From contig JAAYAP010000073.1 in assembly GCA_012719315.1 (NCBI GenBank), positions 1 through 16,878 on the forward strand: a stretch of 16,878 bases of DNA, written 5' to 3'. Shown here piece by piece: positions 12,690 through 16,878 of this stretch; the first letter of the stretch is position 1, and the number at the start of each line of letters is the position of its first letter. The DNA comes from Methanobacteriota archaeon (GTDB taxonomy: Archaea > Thermoplasmatota > Thermoplasmata > Methanomassiliicoccales > Methanomethylophilaceae). A program made the position numbers and the translations under genes. The notes below the pieces were generated by a model, which ran no database searches, had not been told where the DNA came from, and worked only from the letters and a program-made list of their open reading frames with translations.

Positions 12690-14278
12690 CCCTCCACGAG
12701 GTCGGCGAATCTGGCGCCGGAGTCCGGACCGGCGACGGCGGTTATCCGGGAGAGGATCTCAGCGGAGACGTGCTGGTCGACGGTCAGGATCATCAGCGCC
12801 TTGCTCCCGTCTCTGGCGACGGTCATCTGCGCGATGTTGACTCCCGCTTCGCCGAGCAGCGAGCCCACCTTCCCGATGATGCCGGGAGCGTCCTCGTACT
12901 TCACCATGATCAGGTCGCCGTCCATGGGTATGTCGAACGAGTACTCGTTGAGCCCCACCAGACGGGGTTTCTCGCCGAAGGCCGTACCGCGTATCAGCGT
13001 CGTCTTCTTCCCGGACACGGCCTTCATCTCGACCATGTTCGAATAATCCTCGGATCTGTCGGTGGACGATTCCTTGATGCTCAATCCTTTGGCTTTGGCG
13101 ACTGCCAGGGCGTTGATCAGGTTCACGTTGCCTTTGCCGACGATGTTGTTCATCAGGCCGATCACCGCATTCAGGGTGAGCATCTTGGTCTGCTTGGAGG
13201 CGAGTTCGCCGCAATAGGTTATCTCGAGCTCCTGGATCGGCGCACTGCCGTTGATCTGATGCAGGAAGGAGCCCATGCGTTCGACCAGAGGCATGAAGTT
13301 CTCGGTCTCGGGGTCGAGCTTGCCGCGGGGCGCGTTGATCGCGTTGGTGATCACGTTGTCCCTCAGATAGAGGATGACTGCGTTGGCTATGTCCACCGCC
13401 ACCCGCTCCTGCGCCTCGACGGTGCTCGCACCGAGATGGGGCGTGGTCACGAGGTTATCCAGTTCGAGGAGCTTCTTCTCGTCCTCGGAGAGCGGTTCGT
13501 TGCACCAGACATCGAATGCCGCGCCGGCGATCACCTTCTCCTTGAGCGCGGTGTAGAGGTCGTCCTCGTTGACGATGCCTCCGCGGGCGACGTTGGCGAT
13601 CCTCGCGTTGGGCTTCATCATCTTGAATTGCTTGAGGCCGATCATGTTCCGGGTCTCGGGCAGGAGCGGCGTGTGTATCGTCATGAAATCGGCGGTGGTG
13701 ATGACCTCCTCCAGCGTCGTCAGCCTGACGCCGACCTGGTCGGCCACCTCTTTGGGGAGATACGGATCGTAGCCGATGACCGTCATGTTGAAGGCCCTTA
13801 TCCGCTTGGCCACCTCTCCCCCGACGCGCCCGACGCCGACGATCCCCAGGACCTTGCCGTTCATCTCGACGCCCGTGTACTTGGACCGGTTCCACTCGCC
13901 GCGGTGCATGGACTCATGGGCGAACGGGATGTTCCTCGATAAAGACAGCAGCATCGCGCAGGAGTGCTCGGCGGCCGAGAGGATGTTGGAGGACGGCGTG
14001 TTCATGACGAGTATGCCCTTCTCCGTCGCATAGGGTATGTCGATGTTGTCCACGCCGACGCCGGCCCGGCCGACGACTTTCAGCCGTTTGCCTGCATCGA
14101 GCACCTTTTTGTTGACCTTGGTCCCGGATCTGATCACGAGGCAGTCGTAATCCCCGATGATCTCGCATAGCCGATCCTCCGTGAGACCCGGTTTGTCGTC
14201 GACCTGGAATCCCGACCTCTGCAGGATCTCCAGCCCCTCCTCGTCCAATGAATCCGAAACAAGAATCTTCACTGTCAT
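12686..14278 (-). CDS. serA: D-3-phosphoglycerate dehydrogenase (long form with ACT domain)
   Basis: A 530-residue enzyme that oxidises 3-phosphoglycerate to 3-phosphohydroxypyruvate with NAD+, the first step of the phosphorylated serine pathway. The NAD-binding GVGRVGG is at 148-154; the catalytic Arg-Glu-His set is R232 (VARGG), E261 (NEPL) and H281 (TPHLGAS). Residues about 315-450 form the intervening ASB-like domain and about 455-530 the ACT domain (MVKYEDAPGIIGKVGSLLGEAGVNIAQM), usual for serine feedback or structural control. ATG 14278 gives MTVKILVSDSL, the family start; a longer frame to 14302 runs into serC. One nucleotide separates it from the serC stop, and its own stop overlaps the next gene (ATGA). 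Confidence 0.96.
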   Translation of the reverse strand: MTVKILVSDSLDEEGLEILQRSGFQVDDKPGLTEDRLCEIIGDYDCLVIRSGTKVNKKVLDAGKRLKVVGRAGVGVDNIDIPYATEKGILVMNTPSSNILSAAEHSCAMLLSLSRNIPFAHESMHRGEWNRSKYTGVEMNGKVLGIVGVGRVGGEVAKRIRAFNMTVIGYDPYLPKEVADQVGVRLTTLEEVITTADFMTIHTPLLPETRNMIGLKQFKMMKPNARIANVARGGIVNEDDLYTALKEKVIAGAAFDVWCNEPLSEDEKKLLELDNLVTTPHLGASTVEAQERVAVDIANAVILYLRDNVITNAINAPRGKLDPETENFMPLVERMGSFLHQINGSAPIQELEITYCGELASKQTKMLTLNAVIGLMNNIVGKGNVNLINALAVAKAKGLSIKESSTDRSEDYSNMVEMKAVSGKKTTLIRGTAFGEKPRLVGLNEYSFDIPMDGDLIMVKYEDAPGIIGKVGSLLGEAGVNIAQMTVARDGSKALMILTVDQHVSAEILSRITAVAGPDSGARFADLVEG

Positions 14279-14279
14279 C

Positions 14280-15347
14280 TTACATCTCTTCCAGTATCTC
14301 ATCCATCACGGAGAGAATCATCTTTATGTCTGTCGGTCGGAGATCGCCCATGTGCCCGATCCTGAAAGTGGACTCTTTGACCTCGCCGTAACCGTTCGAG
14401 ATCTCGTAGCCCCGGGATTTGAGCGCGGAGTGGAAAGCGCCGAAATCCAGGTCTCCGCGGTTGAGCACCCCGATCGTGTCCGAGCGGTGCCCCTCCTCGG
14501 GGAAGATCCCGTGCAGCTTCTCCTCGGACCACCGCTCCACCAGCTGCGCCATCTCCCTGTGCCTGCGGTATCTGGCGGGCATGCCCTCTTTGAGGATGCG
14601 GTCGAGCTGGAGATCCAATGCGTACAGCAGCGAGACCGGGGGCGTGGTCAGCGCGTAATCCTCGTCGTTCTGCTTCTTGAGCTTCTGCAGGTCGGTGTAG
14701 AACCCTCGGTCGGGGACCTTGCGCGACTTCTCGATCAGCGCGTCCGAGACGACGACCATAGCCAGACCGGGAGGGAGCGCGAGCGCCTTCTGCGTCCCGA
14801 AGATCAGCGCGTCCGGCTCCAGCTCCCTGAGCTTGAGATCGGTCGCGAAGGCGGATGTGACCGCGTCGATCATCACCAAGGCGTCGGGATTCTGCGCACG
14901 GACCTCGTCGGCGAGCGCCGACGAATCGTTGAGGACGCCGGTGGAGGACTCGTTGCTGACCCAATGGACCATCTCCGTGTCCGCGGAGACCCTGCCCTCG
15001 AGATGCTCCGGTTTCAGGGCCTTGCCCCAGGGGACGGCGACTTCGGCGACCTCCTTGCCGTTCAGCCTGGCGATCTCGATCGACCTGAGCCCGAACGACC
15101 CGTTGGTCATGCCCAGCGACTTCCTGCCGACCCCGTTGCGTATGGCGCCCTCGAGGAACACGCTCGCCGATCCGGCCACCAGCAGGATGTCCTGATCCGT
15201 GTCCAAAGCCTTCTTCATCTTCTCCATGATGCCGCCGTGGAGGGCTTTGTACTCCTTGGAACGGTGGGTTATCATCGGCTTGGTCATCGCCGCGAGCACT
15301 TCCTCTTCGACGTTGACCGGCCCTACTGTGAATAATTTCCTGCTCAA
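14280..15347 (-). CDS. serC: Class V aminotransferase, probable phosphoserine aminotransferase
   Basis: A 355-residue PLP enzyme of the alanine-glyoxylate/phosphoserine aminotransferase family. The opening LFTVGPVNVEEEVLAAM and the HRS (28-30) substrate loop are typical; D161 (MIDAVTS) binds the pyridine nitrogen and K187 in GTQKALALPPG holds PLP. Its position immediately ahead of serA (1-nt gap) argues that it converts 3-phosphohydroxypyruvate and glutamate to phosphoserine, as shown for the related methanogen class V enzyme; alanine-glyoxylate activity is the alternative. The start is TTG 15347, preceded by GAGGGA 8 nt away; no in-frame ATG precedes the conserved MSRKLFTVGP. A phosphoserine phosphatase gene is not in the window. 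The stop is TAA. Confidence 0.88.
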   Translation of the reverse strand: MSRKLFTVGPVNVEEEVLAAMTKPMITHRSKEYKALHGGIMEKMKKALDTDQDILLVAGSASVFLEGAIRNGVGRKSLGMTNGSFGLRSIEIARLNGKEVAEVAVPWGKALKPEHLEGRVSADTEMVHWVSNESSTGVLNDSSALADEVRAQNPDALVMIDAVTSAFATDLKLRELEPDALIFGTQKALALPPGLAMVVVSDALIEKSRKVPDRGFYTDLQKLKKQNDEDYALTTPPVSLLYALDLQLDRILKEGMPARYRRHREMAQLVERWSEEKLHGIFPEEGHRSDTIGVLNRGDLDFGAFHSALKSRGYEISNGYGEVKESTFRIGHMGDLRPTDIKMILSVMDEILEEM

Positions 15348-15362
15348 TCGAATCCCTCGGTC

Positions 15363-15390
15363 GTCCCGCTTCACCGGCAGGCGGCGGGAC
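15363..15390 (-). promoter_or_regulatory. 7-bp inverted repeat around the predicted serC transcription start
   Basis: GTCCCGC (15363-15369) and GCGGGAC (15384-15390) are exact inverted repeats separated by 14 bp. With the TATA box at 15407-15415 the TSS is expected near 15385, so the repeat spans it. It could be an operator (serine-responsive control, for example) or a leader hairpin that ends 15 nt before the TTG. Binding is inferred from symmetry. Confidence 0.4.
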
Positions 15391-15406
15391 TGTGATTGAC
15401 TAACCC

Positions 15407-15415
15407 GTATATATT
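15407..15415 (-). promoter_or_regulatory. TATA element of the serC-serA operon
   Basis: The minus strand reads AATATATAC in the 128-bp gap between the aminotransferase gene and serC. It lies about 60-68 nt upstream of the TTG start, predicting a leader of roughly 35-40 nt. It indicates that serC starts a new transcription unit rather than being read only from upstream. Confidence 0.6.
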
Positions 15416-15475
15416 CTAACGTGTGGGTATGCGCGGGAGACCGTCGTTCGCCCCGGTGGCCGCTGTCTTCGGCGC

Positions 15476-16633
15476 TCAGAGGTTCTCGGCCATGTACTTC
15501 TTGATCCGGCTCAGCCCTTCGATGATGTGGTCCTCGCTGGCGGCATAGGAGATCCTGAAGAATCCCTCTCCCGACGGTCCGAACGCCGTGCCGGGCGTGA
15601 CCGCCACATGCGCATGCTTGAGGAGGTTCGCCGCCAACTCGGTCGCCTTCATCTCGCCCTTGTACCGCGGGAACAGATAGAACGCCCCGTTGGGCACATT
15701 GCATTCCAAGCCGTCGATCTCGCTGATGAGATCGAGTGCGAGGTCCCTCCTGGACTTGAACTCCCTGACCATGTGGTAACGTTCGTCCTGAGGTCCGTTG
15801 AGCGCCTCGATCGCCGCCGTCTGGGTGAAGGAGACGCAGCAGGAGATCGAATGGGACTGCAGCTTGTTGAGCGCGGCGATGTTGGGTTCCGACGCTATCG
15901 CCCAGCCGAGCCTCCAACCGGTCATCGCATAGGTCTTGGAAAGACCGGAGACCGTTATCGTCCGATCGAACATGTCCGGGAGCGAGGCGATGGAGAGATG
16001 CCGGCCCTCGTAGACGATGCTCTCGTAGATCTCGTCCGACATTACCATGAGGTCGTGCTCGACGGCGATCTCCGCGATCGCCTTGATCGTGTCCGCGGGG
16101 TAGACGCAGCCCGTCGGATTGGACGGGGTGTTGAGGAAGATCATCCTGGTCTTGGGCGTGATCGCGGCCCGGACCAGCTCGGGGTTGATGACGAAGTTGT
16201 CCTCGAAGCGGGTGGATACGTAGACCGGGATCGCACCGGCCAGCCTTATGCAGGCCTCGTACGAGACCCAGCTCGGGTCCGGGAGTATGACTTCGTCGCC
16301 CGGGTCCAGGAATCCGAGCGCGGTCATGAAGATCGCCTGCTTGCAGGGGGTCACCAGCACATTGCCGGTGCCGCATCCGATGTTGTTGAACACCTTCACC
16401 TTCTCGACGATCGCCTCCCTGAGCTCGATGATCCCCAGGGACGGCGTGTAGTGCGTGAACCCGTCGTGCAGCGACTCCACGGCCGCCTCGATGATGTTGG
16501 AAGGTGTGACGAAATCCGGTTCGCCCATGGAGAAGGAGATAATGTCCGCTCCGGCCGCCTTCAATTGGCTGACCATGTTGGATATCTCAATAGTGCCCGA
16601 TGCAGGCACACTCTGAACCCTTTTAGACACCAT
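15476..16633 (-). CDS. Class I/II pyridoxal-phosphate aminotransferase (aspartate aminotransferase-like)
   Basis: A 385-residue fold-type I aminotransferase of the I-gamma/AspB group. Visible landmarks: FSMGEPDFVTP (34-44), YTPSLGIIELREAI, N172 in NTPSNPTG, D200 and Y203 in SDEIYE, the PLP lysine K233 in SGLSKTYAMTGWRLGW with R241, and the C-terminal substrate Arg in FFRISYA. Aspartate or another amino acid plus 2-oxoglutarate are the likely substrates; the exact specificity (aspartate, aromatic, alanine) cannot be read from sequence. A strong TATA (TTTATATATATAC) at 16656-16669 lies about 25-35 nt upstream, so the message is nearly leaderless. It precedes serC but has its own promoter, and a second one separates it from serC. 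Confidence 0.92.
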   Translation of the reverse strand: MVSKRVQSVPASGTIEISNMVSQLKAAGADIISFSMGEPDFVTPSNIIEAAVESLHDGFTHYTPSLGIIELREAIVEKVKVFNNIGCGTGNVLVTPCKQAIFMTALGFLDPGDEVILPDPSWVSYEACIRLAGAIPVYVSTRFEDNFVINPELVRAAITPKTRMIFLNTPSNPTGCVYPADTIKAIAEIAVEHDLMVMSDEIYESIVYEGRHLSIASLPDMFDRTITVSGLSKTYAMTGWRLGWAIASEPNIAALNKLQSHSISCCVSFTQTAAIEALNGPQDERYHMVREFKSRRDLALDLISEIDGLECNVPNGAFYLFPRYKGEMKATELAANLLKHAHVAVTPGTAFGPSGEGFFRISYAASEDHIIEGLSRIKKYMAENL

Positions 16634-16655
16634 CGCTCTCAGCCTAATCTTGTTC

Positions 16656-16669
16656 GTATATATATAAAT
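16656..16669 (-). promoter_or_regulatory. TATA element of the class I aminotransferase gene
   Basis: The minus strand reads GATTTATATATATAC, the clearest TATA box in the window, in the 39-bp gap after the purP stop. The ATG at 16633 is 23-36 nt away, so a leaderless or very short-leader transcript is expected. Confidence 0.7.
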
Positions 16670-16672
16670 CTC

Positions 16673-16878
16673 TCAACTGAGCAGCATATCGAGCCGATCC
16701 GTCGCGACCGCGTCGTTGAGCGCCATGCCCATCCTGACCGCGGTGCTCGCACCGGGGTAGATGAGGTCGGCATACGGCGAGCCCGAGACGAAGGGGTTCG
16801 TGCCGGCGACGATCCTCGTGGAGATCTCGAAGACCTTGAACTCCAGCTTGTCGGTGACCACCGTCTCCAGGCAGAACG
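16673..16878 (-). CDS. purP: PurP, formate-dependent FAICAR synthetase, C-terminal end (cut by window edge)
   Basis: The visible 67 residues (FCLETVVTDKLEFKVFEIST, RIVAGTNPFVSGSPYADLIY and the terminal NDAVATDRLDMLLS) match the C-terminus of archaeal PurP. PurP is an ATP-grasp-like enzyme that formylates AICAR with formate and ATP, replacing the folate-dependent transformylase. The conserved core is VFEIS.RIVAGTN followed by SPY. The frame is open to the window edge; an internal GTG at 16861 is not the start. The stop is followed within 39 nt by the aminotransferase start, which has its own TATA. Its presence bears directly on the degenerate PurH transformylase at 5223-6434. Confidence 0.85.
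   Translation of the reverse strand, partial: FCLETVVTDKLEFKVFEISTRIVAGTNPFVSGSPYADLIYPGASTAVRMGMALNDAVATDRLDMLLS

Noticed and set aside
15348..16376. N-terminal extension of the serC frame across the class I aminotransferase gene (698 codons in all)
   Set aside because: The extension is an out-of-frame shadow of the aminotransferase; the conserved protein begins at TTG 15347 with its own promoter and ribosome-binding site.
1..16878. CRISPR array, insertion sequence, tRNA or rRNA genes, defence island
   Set aside because: No regularly spaced repeats, transposase motifs, terminal repeats or recognisable tRNA/rRNA segments were seen, and the genes are mostly core metabolism and information processing.

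Overview
The window reads as chromosomal DNA of a euryarchaeon, most likely class Thermoplasmata and plausibly order Methanomassiliicoccales. The archaeal markers are a PCNA sliding clamp, transcription factor S, an aCPSF2-type beta-CASP ribonuclease, the exosome subunit Csl4, an XPD/Rad3 helicase, the archaeal-only purine enzyme PurP, and TATA boxes about 25-30 bp ahead of several starts. None of the 19 stop codons I can read is TAG (17 TGA, 2 TAA). That fits a lineage that avoids or reassigns amber, but high GC alone could explain much of it. The lineage call is inference from gene content. I see no mobile element, CRISPR array, tRNA or rRNA. This is a compact housekeeping region of 20 genes, two of them cut by the window edges.

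Layout. 1-569 (minus): TFS followed by PCNA. 647-2680 (minus): two unrecognised membrane proteins, one ending in a Vsr/DUF559-like nuclease fold that lacks its acidic catalytic position. 2681-2901: a divergent promoter region with an inverted repeat around the TATA element and a strong hairpin in the aCPSF2 leader. 2902-5200 (plus): aCPSF2, nadC (ATGA overlap) and a 70-residue Cys-rich protein. 5223-6434 (minus): purH with an eroded and shortened transformylase half. 6435-6743: a divergent regulatory region with structured leaders for both purH and gdhA. 6744-8093 (plus): a bacterial-type hexameric glutamate dehydrogenase. 8151-10108 (plus): a tight RNA-processing/modification cluster of METTL5-like methyltransferase, Csl4, a 59-residue coiled-coil protein and a THUMP-less ThiI-like sulfurtransferase, with successive overlaps. 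10118-10366 (minus): an 82-residue CxxC protein with its own TATA box. 10386-15347 (minus): the apparent operon serC-serA-(132-aa protein)-XPD helicase. 15476-16633 (minus): an aspartate-type aminotransferase. 16673-16878 (minus): the C-terminal end of PurP.

Together the genes cover nitrogen and serine metabolism (gdhA, aminotransferase, serC, serA), NAD synthesis (nadC), the end of purine synthesis (purP and purH), and RNA turnover and modification (aCPSF2, Csl4, METTL5-like, ThiI-like). The most informative points are: the purH transformylase half looks dead and PurP in the same window can supply its product; an overlooked 59-aa coiled-coil gene is coupled by ATGA overlaps on both sides; a degenerate nuclease domain is fused to a membrane protein; and strongly structured 5' leaders precede aCPSF2, purH and gdhA.
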